From positions 620,001 to 684,000 of the forward strand of contig VZRR01014210.1 of the NCBI GenBank assembly GCA_013398015.1: a stretch of 64,000 bases of DNA. The letters run 5' to 3'. This document shows, piece by piece, positions 1-13,705 of this stretch. The first letter of the stretch is position 1. Every line of letters starts with the position of its first letter. Source of the DNA: Oreocharis arfaki (taxonomy: Eukaryota > Chordata > Aves > Passeriformes > Paramythiidae). The notes under the pieces are model-generated. The model made no database searches. It was not told where the DNA came from and saw only the letters and a program-made list of their open reading frames with translations. Made by a program: the position numbers and the translations under genes.

Positions 1-2878
1 CAAAATTAGATTATTTTGGGATTACAATTTAAATGTGTTTGTGACACTGCATTCCATAAAAAGACAGGTCTGTACAATGGTTTTCAGCACACATTAATAA
101 TAGCTAGGAAAATGTCTACAGAAGACCAGGAATTTCAAATATGGGGCAGTTCTATAACAGATTATTGCCATGTACCAGAGTTTTGCACAGACCATAGCAA
201 ATTTTTCACAGACCACTGTGAGGCTGCAATACCAAATTTTATCAAAAAAACATAAGCAACACAGTTGAGGTTGAGATATCAATAACTGATTCAAAGTCCA
301 GTCATGGCTGAGGCATCTTAACTTGGGAACTTCACTTGCTTTTGCTTCTCGATGAATAAGTTAATAATTTTCCACAAGTAGTGCAAACTGCTCTACCCTT
401 GCCCTTCATTTCTGTGTCGTTAGGTGAGAAAAGCTCTAGAGCATTTTGCCTTCTCATTTACTTTGATTATTTACAGTCCCAGTCTTACCTTCACTGTTAT
501 AATTGCTTATGAGCTACACAAATTCAGTCAGTTGCCTTTATTCATACTGAATAGCCCCATAGACTACAGTGAAAGCATGCTGAGTGCAGCATACTTCAGT
601 TTATGACACCCATGAATCTCACCTGACTGAAGAACTTTAACAGGGGAAGTAATTCAGAGAGTATCTTCCACTGTCTCTGCAAAACAGGACATGGCTTCTA
701 CCTCAAACTTCCTCAGACTCTCTGTCTCTAAAGTTAACCCAAGAACTAGAACCCCTAGTTCTAGTTCTGGCATGGCTATGAAACCTGGGCAAGCTGTGCA
801 ATAGAATTTATTGTGCAATTAAAATTTAAAAAACAAATTTAAATTTTAAAAAAACAATGCCCTCCTCTGTCTCCCCCTTCCCACTCCCCAAAAAAATGTG
901 GAGAGCTATTCAGAAAACCCATCAGAATCAAATCAAATCCTTGAACTACAGCCTCAGTTCGGTCTTCTCATACAAGCCTGTACACAAGTCATGTTCTGAG
1001 GCCAAAGAAATTTGCATCCCAAAGACCTCGTGTTTTCAATTTAGCAATATTTTCTGTCTTTTCATATCTTCTACTGCAAAATTGACCAACAAAGTGTTCA
1101 TTTGGAGAAGGATGAACTTACATTGAGAATGCAAACTACAGTGAACCACAGACAACAAAACCTGTGAAAATTATGGCATGAAATTGTAGTCACCTTATAG
1201 CAGCCAAAAAAAAATCCTCTCCAGATTCCAAACTTTTCTTAGAAGAGCTTGGAAAATATCTGCCTACAAAAATTATGCTGTGAAAGCTGTTAGATATGGA
1301 AGTACCCAGATAATTATGATTCAGCATGGTCATGAGAGAGAAGGAAGGCTCTTCCTGGACTTCTGATACCCTGATCTACTATCTCAAGTGTCAAGCCAGA
1401 AGAAAAGATCACACCACAGTGACAGCAGCAGCACTTACAGAAGCATAGCCTGCTAAAGCATTGTTCAGCAATAAGGAGAACCCAACCTTTCCTGCACCCA
1501 TCCTACCTTTGATTGTATCTTGATGTACAATTTGCTCTTATTTTCAGCTCTGCTGCACAGCCAAAAAAAAAGAAAAAAGGCATATTGCTTGTGTTATTAA
1601 AAAAACTGAAAATAAGCCCTGAATCTTAGAAAAATATATTAATTCTTAGGATGAATACTTATTGACACCCAAATGTGTTGGCTGTCTCCTCTATTTCAGG
1701 AGCTTTATCGTCAGGGAGTCACCTCATTCTCTCAGAACAAAAAGAAATCTAGTTGTGGGTTAAATTGTTCTTTAATGTACTACAGAAAAATTATGCTTAC
1801 ATTGTCTTTGGGTTTTGCTGCCCAAGAGATTTCTTCCCATAAACACAAGCACTTGGAATTTTCCCCATTACTCATTAAATCTTTGCTGAGCTGCCACCAT
1901 GGCATTTGGGACTGCTCAATACAGTTTTCAAAGCACTGCATCTGATATTTATGAACCTATAAACTGGTGCTGTTTGTTTGAAGCAGCTCAGGCTGTTGAC
2001 AGGGTTTGTTTCTGGTTTTGATGGTAAACAAGTTTTGACTGCATCTCAGGTTCACTCAGAGTGAAACCTTGAAATATCCAGTGAGAGACACCATATAACT
2101 TCAGGCATGTCTATATTCTTATCAGCCTTGGGTGTCTAAAACACCCTCTGAGGAAGGGACAGATATGAACTTGTCCTCACTGTCCTTCTCTGTACACGTA
2201 TCCCTTTCTTGCAGTATTGTTAACAAATAGCCACCATGGTTTCAAATTAATTTTCCCAAGAAAACCCTACTTCCCAGTCCTACATTTCCTGATATATGCA
2301 TCTTCTGGGAAAAAAAAAAAGACTATAAGGTATACATTTCACATTAGCTCAGCTGTGTCTGTGGAATGCAGACGAGAAAATTTCAGTAATGGCTTGGCAG
2401 CTATATATTGTTCTAGCATCATCACTGCAACCATTGTATAATGGCTGTAGTCCAGTTCTTGTTCACTCCAAGGATTTTCTAAGCTAAAGAGAGGCAGAAG
2501 CATGGAAAACCCTAACATTTTCTACCTGATTTCCTACCGTTTCTTCTTTCTCCATCATTCATGGATCATCATCCTGAAGAGATGGGAAAATTAACACTGC
2601 ACATCTTTCTGCTTATTTTTGCACTTTTCACAGTTTACAGTGGAAAAGCTCCCAGACTGTGGAGCACTACAAGTTATGCTTAATGACTCCTGGTGTCACA
2701 GAAAAAAACTGAACCAAGTTTCACAAATATCTCATCATTTAGATGATGCTCCTCAGAGTTTTATTTTCCAAATAAGACGTTCCCATAGCTCTGCTTGCCA
2801 AAATCAGTGTAAAAAACACCTCCTCTTTTTCAATGATTTACACGTGCTCCATCACCACAAACAAGGAAACAAAAAATA
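1..2878. other. Gene-free left flank
   Basis: AT-rich sequence with only short chance frames (under 100 codons). No recognised repeat family, RNA gene or exon. A small A/T palindrome is at 821-847. Confidence 0.6.
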
Positions 2879-2883
2879 CCAGA

Positions 2884-3466
2884 TGCGCTGGTTTTGGTTG
2901 GGGTAGGTAATTTTCTTTACAGTAGCTAGTATGGGACTGTGTTTTGGATTTGTGATAGAAAGGGTTGACAACACAGGGATGTTTTAGTTATTGCTGGCCA
3001 GTGCTTACACAGAGTCAAGGTCTTTTCTGCTTTTCACCCACTTCACCAGTGAGGAAGGTGGGGGTGCACAAGAAGCTGGGAGAAGACACAGCTGACCTCA
3101 CTTGACCACAGGGATATCCCACACCTTGTGGCATCATGCTCAGTATATAAAGCTGAGGGAAGAAGAAGAAGAGGAAGAGGAAAATGTTCAGAGTGATGGT
3201 GTTTGTCTTCCCAAGTCACTGTTAAGTGTGACAGGGCCTTGCTTTCCTGGGGATGGCTGAATGTCTGCCTGCACATGGAAAGTGGTGAATTAATTCCTTG
3301 ATTTGCTTTGTGTGTACAGCTTGTACTTTCCCTATTAAATTGTCTTTATCTCATCTCGTGAGTTTTCTTCCTTTTATTCTTCCAATTCTCTCCACCATCC
3401 CACCAGGGTGCAGTGAGTGAGGCAGCTCTGTGGGTCTGAATTGCTGTTTGGGGCTAATCCACTCCA
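2884..3466 (+). mobile_element. Solo LTR, avian ERVL-like
   Basis: The element begins TG and ends CA and is flanked by the direct repeat CCAGA (2879-2883 and 3467-3471), a 5-bp target duplication as is usual for ERVL-type elements. Inside, in the order of an LTR promoter, are a TATA box TATATAAAG (3144-3152), a GA-rich stretch (3160-3183) and a poly(A) signal ATTAAA (3334-3339). The 583-bp length and text match the general pattern of a common bird LTR family. No internal retroviral genes adjoin it, so it is a solo LTR left by recombination. Family assignment is from pattern memory, not a search. Confidence 0.88.
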
Positions 3467-3471
3467 CCAGA

Positions 3472-6236
3472 GAATGTTCCTGACATGAAAAATACCATTT
3501 TCCATGCCATTTGAATCATCTCTAGCATGATTTTGTCCAGGTCGAACTGCAGTCTCCCAAGGAATTCTCAGCAAAGGTTGGGTAACACAAGCCAAGAAGA
3601 GGAAGTTTGCCACTCTGTTTAAGAGAGAAATAGTTTAACCTTAAGTTCATGACCAGACCAGATCACACAAATGCTAAAAATATTCCTTAACATTGTTTAA
3701 TATTCTAGCAAAAATGTAGTAAGAGTGCCTAGGTAACCCTCAATACTTAATCTACTGAGCTCCAGTTTAAGGTGGGAGGAAGAGAAGAAATATTGTTACA
3801 AATTGTGCTTGGCAAAGGCATAAGGACAATCATTCTTGCTTTCCCAATTCTCATGACTTCAAGCAATTGCTTTCCAAGCAATTCTCATGACTTCAAAGAT
3901 CGAGGTAGGTCTAATTTTATTCACCAAGGACATCCATGGGCAGAAAAGGATTTGAACCCACCATAGCTCAGAATCCAAGTAAATGGAACAAATTTTCTCC
4001 TTGTGGACAAAGCCTGTAGCTAGGATTAATGCCAAAACTGATTAATGCCTATGGTTGTGCCAGCACTAAGCCACAGCAAATGTGATACTTAAACAACTCC
4101 AGATATGAGTTTAGGTTTTCTCTACTAATTATGAAGGCAGACTTGATGACTATTTTGGTATATATACCTTGATTTTAGAAAGTTAAAATTATGTGAGAAG
4201 AATCCCCCACTGAATCCATCTATGAAACAAAACCCAAAACTCAGAGACTGTACAGGGCGCAGTATAACTTAGGAAGGTTAGATTTAGATCTTCGGCTTAA
4301 TACATTATAAGAAATTTTAGCAAGAACTTCCGTAATTCAAAATGTAAGATGCAATCATTTTACTAACAGTCTTGCACAGTTTCTAACCTTTTTTTCCTCC
4401 AAATGGTAAGTTTTAGGAGTAATTTTTTTTCATTATCATAGACTCAGTGACCTCCAGATAAATTACACTCATTTTATAAAATTCTTTTCAGTTTCTTTTA
4501 TTTCTCACAATCAAATGTAAGTGTGCAACTGTAGTTAAAGGTTAAGAAGTCAGAAGGATTTATCATTGAAATGACACAGATAAAATCTGCTAAGGAACAT
4601 CTGCTCTAAGAAATTTATTATTGCAATACTTTCTAAGCGCTCTCTTGATTATCTTGCAAAGATCTGCATACTAACAAATCTGCTGAATATCAATTTACAG
4701 TGCATATATACTTACTTCTTAACATATCAGAAAAGCACCAATGCATGAAAATTTCAGGTAGTGTCTATCATGGGGCAAACTCGATTCTAAAAGATTATCT
4801 TACAGTGCCACATGCTTTGTCATATTCTCCATCCCAATTCTATATTTCCTGTTCCCAATCTTGAAGCAAACCGTGAGGGAAATTGTTTGCTCAGATACTT
4901 CTTGGATCCCCAAACAAATGAGAATTAATGTCTTGTTTTCTTTTGGTGAAAACTGCCATTCCTTGCAATGGAGGGATACAAATAAATATAGATCAAATTA
5001 TATAAAGTGTCACACAGCAGACAGTTGCAAGACGAATTTGTCTTTTTTAAAGGCATAGCCTGAGTATAGATGCTGAGAAAATGAAAACAGTACCTCTGTT
5101 ATAATGTACAGCACGACTCCTTTGACCTGGAGATAAAGGAAGACCAAGCGAAAAAGTTATGTCATATCTAAAGGATATAAAACCAGAGAAACCAGTGTAC
5201 TCTGGTTTTGTGTACAAGTTTTCTCTAAAGAAGAAAATATTTCCTTTACATTCTGTTCTCTTTATCAATATAGCTTTATTCCCAGAAAGCAGTACTATAG
5301 GTCACTTAGAGAGAAATCACTCATTGCTAATGGAAAAACAAATCAACAATATATTTACTCAGCTAATGCACTTCCCTAGGTCACATTATACAGGAAAGCT
5401 TTTAAAAAACATTTGTTTGACTGATCATATTATAACTTAACTATTAGCTACTCTGAGTAGGAGGCCTTGTTTTAATGCAAAGGCTTTAAAAGTACAGTTC
5501 AGACATGCTCACTGCTGGAAGGAAGGAACCATAGTGCTGCAAAACAGCTGTATTTCTGTCAGATGAAAGATGCCTCATGAAAACACAAACACTCTCAATA
5601 CCAGCTCCCAGAAGTTCTGCTGCAAACTCTGCTCATGACCCTGGTCTAAGAAGGAACAGTCCCAGCCAGTGAGCAGAGCTCCTGCTGGGATTTCTGGGCT
5701 GGTGTGGCAGAAAGCTGAGGTTTTTCTTGGGCATTTGAGTGAACTTAAATAACTGCCATTTTGTGGAGAAGTGAAGAGGGCATTTCATGGTGTACAGTCT
5801 GTTCAAGCTCAATTTACCCCTGGAAAAAAAGCCACAGACCATCTGAACACAAGAAAGCATATCCTGACACTGAAGGTGATCAAACACTGACACAGGCTCT
5901 GCCTGTAGTTTGTGGAGACTTCAACCTTGTACCTGAATGCCCTGCACCTGTGCAGCACATTCCTGCATTTGCTACACCTGCAGTGTATATGCAGTGATGG
6001 TTTACTGAGGAAGAATTGCCGTCTTTCCTTAGACAAAGCCTTATGGATCCTCACTCAAAATCAAAGACAAAACCTGAAATCTCTTTCAGAGGAAATCCGT
6101 CCTGGCAGAAACTATCTGCAACTAATATGAGTCCACCTAAACACAATGTTATTTGTATTTCTATACATATGTAGATGTAACGGGGTTTTAGCAGTTTTTT
6201 ATTTCTGATTTTAATCTAAATACCAGTTTCTAAATG
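3472..6236. other. Intergenic, no recognised gene
   Basis: Only the 18-bp direct repeat at 3845-3896 stands out. The short frames on both strands overlap and look like chance. Confidence 0.55.
3845..3896 (+). repeat. 18-bp direct repeat with a short spacer
   Basis: CAATTCTCATGACTTCAA occurs at 3845-3862 and again at 3879-3896 without change. This is probably a local slippage or repair duplication. Confidence 0.9.
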
Positions 6237-6765
6237 TCACAGAATCCTAGAATATGCTGAGTTGGAAGAGACCCATCAAGATCATCAAGTCCAACTCCTG
6301 ATCCTGGACAGGACATCCCCAAGAGTCACATTGTGTGCCCAATAGTATTGTCCAAAGGTTCCTTGAACTCTGTCAGGCTTGGTGCTGTGACCACTTCCTT
6401 GAGAAGGCTGTTCCAGTGCCCAACCACCCTCTGGGTGAAAAACTTTTTCCTGATATCCAAACTAAACCTCTCTCAACTCAGCTCCATGCCATTTCCTTGA
6501 GTCCTGTCACTGGGCGTGAGAGTGATGAGATCAGTACCTGCCCCTCCTCTTCCCCACATGAGGATGTTGAAGACACAATGAGATCTTCCCTCAGACTCCT
6601 TTTCTCCAGGCTGAACAGAGCAAGTGAGCTCAGCTGCTCCTCACACAGCTTCCCCTCAAGGCCCTTCACCATCCTCATGGCCTCCTTTGGACATCCTCTA
6701 ATTGCTTTCCCCAAAGCCCCTGAAACAGAACTAACTGCTCAAGGAAGCTGGGGCCAGTACACACA
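6237..6765 (-). mobile_element. CR1 LINE 3' end
   Basis: Read on the minus strand this is a 5'-truncated CR1 ending in degenerate octamers near 6237 (CACAGAATCCTAGAAT on plus). It carries the conserved complement of GAAAAAGTTTTTCACCCAGAGGGTGG. The 153-codon open frame on plus is antisense to the element and is not a gene. It is of the same subfamily as the copy at 48894. Confidence 0.92.
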
Positions 6766-7195
6766 AAGAAACACAGTTTGTCGTAGAACGTTTTGAACTG
6801 GAAGAAACCTTAAAGATCATCTAGTTCCAACCCCCCTGCTATGGACAGACCTCCCAACTTTCCACTAGACCAGGTTGCTCAAAGCTCCATCCACCCTGGG
6901 CTTGAACATTTCCAGGGACGAGGCATGCACGGTTTCTCTGGACAACCCATTCCAGTTCTTCACCATCCTCACAGAAAAGAATTTCTTCCTAATAACTAAT
7001 CTAAACTTATGCTCTTATAGTTTAAAGCCATCCTTCCTTGTGCTATCACTACATGCCCTTGTAAAATCTTCCTCACCAGCTCTCTTGTGGCCCCTTTAAG
7101 ATACTGGAAGGTGCTGTAAGGTCTCCAAAAAATCTTCTCTTTTCCAGGCTGAACAGCTCCAACTCTCTCAGCCTGTCAAGCTACTTCTCTGGTTT
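6766..7195 (-). mobile_element. CR1 LINE 3' end, different subfamily
   Basis: A second minus-strand CR1 starts directly after the first, with the complement of the terminal text at 6770-6815 (GAACTGG, AAAGATCATCTAGTTCCAACC). It is more decayed and contains a different consensus from its neighbour. The two lie head-to-tail. Confidence 0.9.
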
Positions 7196-10100
7196 CTACA
7201 AGTATTTCCCTTTATAACATTTTCTACTTCTGAAACTGAATTTTCATTAGCAACTCAGTACCAAGAGCTGACTAAACCAGATAATTCATTATTTGTGAGG
7301 AATATAAAACACAAAAGAATGGTCTTCAATAAGTGATGGGTATAACAGAGAACTATATGTTACCCAAAGGAATTATGCATTGTCCAGCCTATTGCTGTAC
7401 TCTTTCTCTGTCAGTTTAGTTCACATTCACCACTTTAGTCTTAGCAATTTTTTCAAGGGATGCTGTTATTATAATTATTTTACATCAATCAAAAGAAACT
7501 GTATTAAAAATAGCAGTGGAAGAGAGTAAGTAATTTATGTCATCAAATAAAAATTTTCTGTCTCAAAAGTGAAAAAAATGCCATTTTGACTGCAAGTGTC
7601 AAGGTCAGAATCACATTTTGTTTAGTTATTTATTTTCATCCTTTACATTGACAAGTACAAAAGATAATCTTCTGAATCAAAATGAATGCAGCACCATTTA
7701 TGTTCCAAAACAAAATGGAAGATAACAACTCTTTCTGACAGAATTTCTCCGATTTGAAAAAATATATCCTAAATCTGTGTTAATTTACAAGCTCTAGTGC
7801 AATTTTTGGTAATGCTTTGTATTGTGTGTTACTGATAGGATATTTTCAAATCTGTTCTGAGTGGCTGACAAATTGTAATGCTTGTAAATTACCATGATTA
7901 TTGCTGGTCCACTTCCTGGAAATCCTCTAGAATTTTTGTTTTGGAAAGACTGCAAGAGGGGAAGTATATCACCATCTGCTTGCCCCATTCATGTTCTAGC
8001 ATCCTAAATTGGCCACTGGCATACATGCACAGCAGTCCAAACAGACCTTTAGTTTGACTTGTTACAGATGTTCTTATGTTCTCAGCATTTAAGATAATTG
8101 CTTTAGAGAAGGGAGTGTATGGCTTCCCTAATAAGTTTGTGTTTTGTTTCAAAAAAGCAGTGGCAGTGCCATTCTCTTTTTTAATCTGTTTTGCATTGCT
8201 TAGCGCAATATTTTGCACTTCCAATGTAAACAGATTGCCCTTTGATGTCAGGACTAATTCCTTGCATGTTGATGGAGCAGAATATCAGAGATGAAATCAA
8301 TCATATGGTTTTGAGACAAGAATCCATCTGTACCATCATGTTAATTTGAGAACATATTTGGAGCCAAGATAAAATATAACACTGCATGGAGCTAAACATC
8401 AAGCTGATCAGCAGAGACACAACTAAAAGCTATTGAAGTCCAAGGAAAATAAAATCTGTGAGCAAATTAAATCAAGTTGTCCAGCAGTATTTCTTTATAG
8501 CGCTACAAATAAGGGTGGCGCGTGTAAAAGCCCATATATTAGAAAAATAATAAAATGGGGAACATTTGCAGACGTACCACAGTTGAGATTCAGTGCAAGT
8601 ATTAAAGGGCATTTGATCTTGGCACTGTTTCTTTGGATCTGACAAAGAAGCAACTCACCAACTTCAGCATAATATAAGTCAAGCCTAAAAAGTTGCTCCT
8701 TGTGGCTATTGGAATAGAGGACTTTGTTGACAAGAACTGTTAGTGTATGAAGTTTAGTTAATCCTATAGGATAAGGGAGTAACTTAATCGTAGAAATAGA
8801 TGAGTACATTGAGTGTAAAATGTCACTCATGTCAAACATTGTGACTGCGTCTTTGTGGAAAGCCTTTCAGATGGGCTGACTGTGAGCACCAGCTCGAGAG
8901 ACTTATTGGGGATTGAGGAAGGTTGACCAAAATTTTCTCTACCCAACGCTACAACTTTTGATGTCCAAAGTCACTCAGGAATGGAAAGGAACCCCATGAC
9001 CATATACCAGACTACTGGAACCACTACTTTGACTCCCTCGTGACTCCTCCATTTCATTTTCTTTCCCATGGGGCAGGTGAGTCACATAATTTGTAAAATG
9101 ACTTACATCTGTGATCAAAGTGTTTTGGCATCCAATCCATTTAGCTCCTGAATAGCCATTTTGGTCTTAAATCACAATACTTCTTCTTCATCAATCATAT
9201 CTATAGTCTCGGACAACACTTCAGGGGAAGGATTGTTACCACATAAATGCCCTGATACGGAGATTATATGTCATGAGTGACCTAGAACACAGGTATCCAA
9301 CTTTTCATGTTAATAAAGCTCTCATGAAGGTACATGACTCCTGTACACTATGGCTCATCCCTGTGTATCCCTGTGTGCACCCACCCTGTAAACAAACTGC
9401 AGGTGCCTGCCACCATCCCCGTCTGTCTGCGGGCATGTGCAGAGTCACAGGAACAGTGTCCACTTTTATGTACCTCTTGTTTCGCTGCAAAAGCACGGAT
9501 TCCACTATCATTAGACGGACCTGTCCCCATTCATATTACAGGGCATGCAAACAGCCTCGGGGCACCCAACCTTGCATGTCTGGACATGCAGAAGACACGC
9601 CTTGTAAAGGACACAGTATAACATTCTGGCCATGCCATGTATACACAACTGGGTTTGTAGTGGAAAGGACTGGCTATGCAGGGAAAGATGACAAGAGTCT
9701 GGAGGGAGAGGGTTTCATGGAAGAGGCCAGGCAGAAACAAACTGCCTGGACTGGCACATATAGCCTGTGGTGCCCCATTCTGTCCTTCCTAATCGTGAAT
9801 GAGCCTTGGCAAGTCCTTCCAGAGACAGTTCTCGTTGTCTAAACACATGTGCACTAACACATCATGGTCAAATCTGCCGATTAATGTGGGGAATGTTGAG
9901 AATGAAAACACATTTCTACGATGCCTGAATGTATGTGGCCTGTCTCCTCCTTCATGCAACGGCATCATGTCTTCTTCATCAACAGCAGCACTGAGCACAG
10001 AGGGAGCACAATTTATGTTCCTTCTGCAAAGTCTTGTTATTTCTCTGCTGAAGAGAGGGAGGTTCAGACACCAGCTGGTAGACCAGTGAGAGGATTCCCT

Positions 10101-11504
10101 CAGCCCCCTACTTACATTAGGATCAGCCTGGACTAGACAGGCAAGACATGAGAAAACTCACAGCATAGTGAATCTTAACAGAAACTAACTTTTAATGAAT
10201 TGTTCAAATCCATAAAAGTGATGTCCTCCATCTGTTTTTAAAAATGTGTAATATTCTTCATGTCACTTAACTTGTTCTGAACACTGTGTGGGAGAACACA
10301 GAAGAAATATTAAACTAAGCTAGGAGTATTTAATAACGTTTTGTGGCATCTCCTCTGAGTAAATTGCACTGTCTACTGAAGTTCTTCACATACTTGTATT
10401 TTTATGCTGCATTCCTAAAAAGCCACATGACACTTTCCTTTGGGTCAAATTCGTAATCACTCAGCAGTAGCATACATTCATACAGCTGCTAGCAGAAATG
10501 ACAGAAAGCTTTTCCGCTAGTATTCAAAGTAATCCACAGGAACTGGGAAATAGGGATGGAGAGCTCTAAGTCAAATACAAGCAGCTGAAAAAGAAGGACC
10601 TCTGTCTCTTCACTGAAGAGTCATCAGTCCAGAAATACAAATGTAACTGCTAGCTGGTCATCACGATTCCTTGATTCTAATTAAGGAGGTACAGATAAAG
10701 AATCAAATCATTGAAATGTGTTTCACATTTCACAGCAGTTTTGTTCTGCTTTGGGCTCTAGATCTGAACTACTCCTTTTCCTCTTGCACCACATGCCCAA
10801 AGCTGTATTGCCTGGATCTTGTACATAGCTGAGATACCTACCTGTACACTTTGGGTACAGGCAAAACCCACTTTGCAGGTTTTTTTGTGGCCTGCAACCA
10901 CAAGTGAGTGGAGCACTCTTCATCCTCTGGCATGCAATCAGCTCAACTTGTTCAACATAAGAAATCGTAAGAGTGGAAAAAAGTGATATCTTCTGTTAGG
11001 ACCCAGTCTACCTAAGCACAATTCCTGAAGGTATTCTAGTAAGTTATATGAAGTTGTTTGATGTCATACAGTCATGAACTTGCATAATTGTATGTGTGTA
11101 TGTAAGCCTGGAGTTGAAGGAGAACCACACAAATGTGAAGATCTCCTATTAGGTCTCTCCTCTGCAGTGTGGGTGTAATACAGAAAATGGGAGCATTGGC
11201 AGGTATTTGCAGACAAGGATTGCATTATTCTACTTTGTCATTTTTCCATTTTTCAGAAAGTTATGAGAAAAGTCTTCCTTTGCTTTACCTTAGATGTGGG
11301 ATGGCTAAACAAAACCTGAAACTCTGCTATCTTCGGCATTGTTTAAAGCTGTGATACAGAAGGAACACATCAGCATGAGAAAGACAGTAGATGTAGAACA
11401 TAAACTACGCACAAAAGGGCTGAAAACTTTTTTCTATAGCTCTTTCCAAACGTAGGCAAGGAAGTGCTTACAAGGTACCTGTTATGGGGTGCCAGCAGGT
11501 CAAA
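7196..11504. other. Intergenic, with one long unexplained frame
   Basis: Mostly AT-rich. A locally GC-richer stretch at about 9270-9845 holds a 189-codon ATG frame (9273-9842) with no recognised domain; overlapping frames on the other strand are open too. No repeat family is identified there. Confidence 0.5.
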
Positions 11505-11812
11505 GTATTGTATCTGAAGGGAAGACGAAAAGAAGACAGAACCAGGTTCTTTCCAGTGGTGCCCAGTGACAGGATAAACAGATACATAGGAGGTTTCCTC
11601 TGAACATCAGGAACACTTTTTACTGTGAGGGTGACTGAGAACTGGAGCAGGTTGCCCAGAGAGGTTGTGGAGTCTCCAGCCTTGCAGATACTCAAAAGCT
11701 GTCTGGGCAGGGTCCATCAACTGTCTGTAAGTGGTTCTGCTTGAGCAGGGGATGTGGACCAGATGACCTCCAGAGGTCCCTTCCAAATTCAAACATTCTA
11801 TGATTCTGTGAC
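11505..11812 (+). mobile_element. CR1 LINE 3' end
   Basis: Plus-strand CR1 text includes GTGGTGCCCAGTGACAGGAT, GGTTGCCCAGAGAGGTTGTG and the terminal GACCTCCAGAGGTCCCTTCC followed by ATTCTATGATTCTGTG octamers. The element is truncated at its 5' end, as most CR1 copies are. Confidence 0.93.
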
Positions 11813-13639
11813 AAATAAGAAGAAAAATTTTTCTTAAATCTACGTTTGAAAATCTTGGCTTGGTGGAGCAAGTTAGAAATAGTTTCACTGCAGTCAATTA
11901 ACTACATGGGAAAAAAAGGTCAGAACCAGGCTGAAGGTTGTTTTTCCATTATGTTAGACTGGTAGACAAGTTAAAAAAAATTGTAAAGCAATTGCTTGAA
12001 TAAATTATCAATGTTGTTTGCAAGATATTTGCATGTTTTAAAGTCTACAGATATCACAAGTGCATAAAATTCATTCTTTTAATGGTTTCTTCCATTCTTC
12101 TTGGATTTTTCCTCTATTATCAATGACAGTGTTGAAAGATGTGTACTGGGAGACTATTCAACCCATCACAAAAAACACAGAATCTTCTCTGGTGCTGTTT
12201 ATCTCCTATGCTAATTCATAACAAGGGCACATAATTCTATCCTAAGGAGCTGAATTCCACTAGAACTAGAAATGGCATACACCTGAGCTAACGGATCAAT
12301 CTTTTCTGCACAGCAGCTGTGTAGTCACCACAGATTACTTCTGCACCACTCCAGGACTGACTGAGCAATGCAGCCCAGAGACCACTGACATCCCAAGAGG
12401 ACAGGTGGGGTATTTAACCTATGCACCGAGACAAGGATTTTGTCCCAAACTCTGATTTTATTTTCCTGACTTTTAACTACGCTTGTTTGACCTTCTGCGT
12501 CTAAAGAATGTGAATAAACGTCTTTTCTGTAGGAGCTATATACCCTCTGCACATCTGACAGCACAGTTTTACTGCAAATGTTTCCATCTCCTTTTAAAAA
12601 CAGGTCATTTGTCTAGTTGAATCAGACTTACATAAGACACAGCTTACCAGGGTAGCAAATGTGCATTAGCACTCTTTTATTAATGAGTTCTACACAACGG
12701 TACTCAACAATTCTTTCTGCTGTTCTCCCAAAGAACTGAAAAACAGGCAATGTGTTTAAAGCAACTTTCTAATCAAGTTGCACCTCATTAATAGGGTTTT
12801 TTTAAGCTTTTATTGTGAGACTGCTTAAAAGTACACTTTAATTAACTCCAGTTAATTTCTGCTTACTTTTCTCTTAATTTGATTTAGAACAAAGATCATG
12901 TGAGCTGATGCTCACAAATAGGTAGTTTCTCTTCTTACAACCTTTTAAACAAATATACAAACAAACAAAAATAGATGTTTTACTTTAAAAAACCCACGTC
13001 TTTCTAGTAATATTTTCATTATGTGGAAATTTACATAAAATATTTATATGTATATGTACAATTATTTGCATATGGATATATTAGCCAGGCACATTTTAGT
13101 AATGAAATATACTACAGTACACACCAGGACCCATGGACAGAAACAGCAACCTAGAAAATGTAAATACTAGAATAAATTCTTATCAGAAATCAGAAATATG
13201 TAACTAGATCCATTTTTTTAAAAAATCTCAGATTTGAGTGAGAAATGGAAAGAGGTTTTAGCTCTGTGGGTAAAATTTACCAGTCTTAATAATGAATATT
13301 TTAAGTATAAAATACTTTTCTGCTGAAAAAAAAGTTTAAACACGGGTTTAAGAAAGAAAAATGGCAGACTAATGTGACAGAAATGGTTCCTATAAGAAAG
13401 GAAAACAGGAAAGGAGGATCTTACAGTAAAGCAATAAGTCAAGTCACAGCTGAGGACTGTACCTGAAAAAATGTCAATGGAAAGGAAATCACAGAAATCA
13501 AGGAGGTGATAGGATCCAAATAAGTAAAGGTGGACATAGCACAGCCTGCCCAAGAGATTTACACTGACTAAATAGGTTGTATGCAAACAACTAAACACAC
13601 AAGAATTAGTGGAAGAACACAGCAGTTGACCAGGCTCTG

Positions 13640-13705
13640 GCTTTGGCCAGGCTGCACTAGATTACACAAGATTCCTCTCAACCTGAGCTGTCCTATGATC
13701 TAGAC
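13640..13705 (+). mobile_element. Short ancient CR1 tail
   Basis: The stretch GGCTGCACTAGAT, then TCTCAACCTGAGCTGTCC and TATGATCTAG resembles the last 60 bp of a CR1. It is short and diverged, so the call is tentative. Confidence 0.5.

Noticed and set aside
821..847. 10-bp A/T palindrome with a 7-nt loop
   Set aside because: Pure A/T arms of this length are expected by chance in AT-rich DNA.
6335..6796. 153-codon plus-strand ORF
   Set aside because: It is antisense to a CR1 3' end and has no protein similarity.
13218..13598. 126-codon minus-strand ORF rich in Phe, Leu, Ser
   Set aside because: Composition reflects reading the complement of A-rich DNA; no start, splice or domain support.
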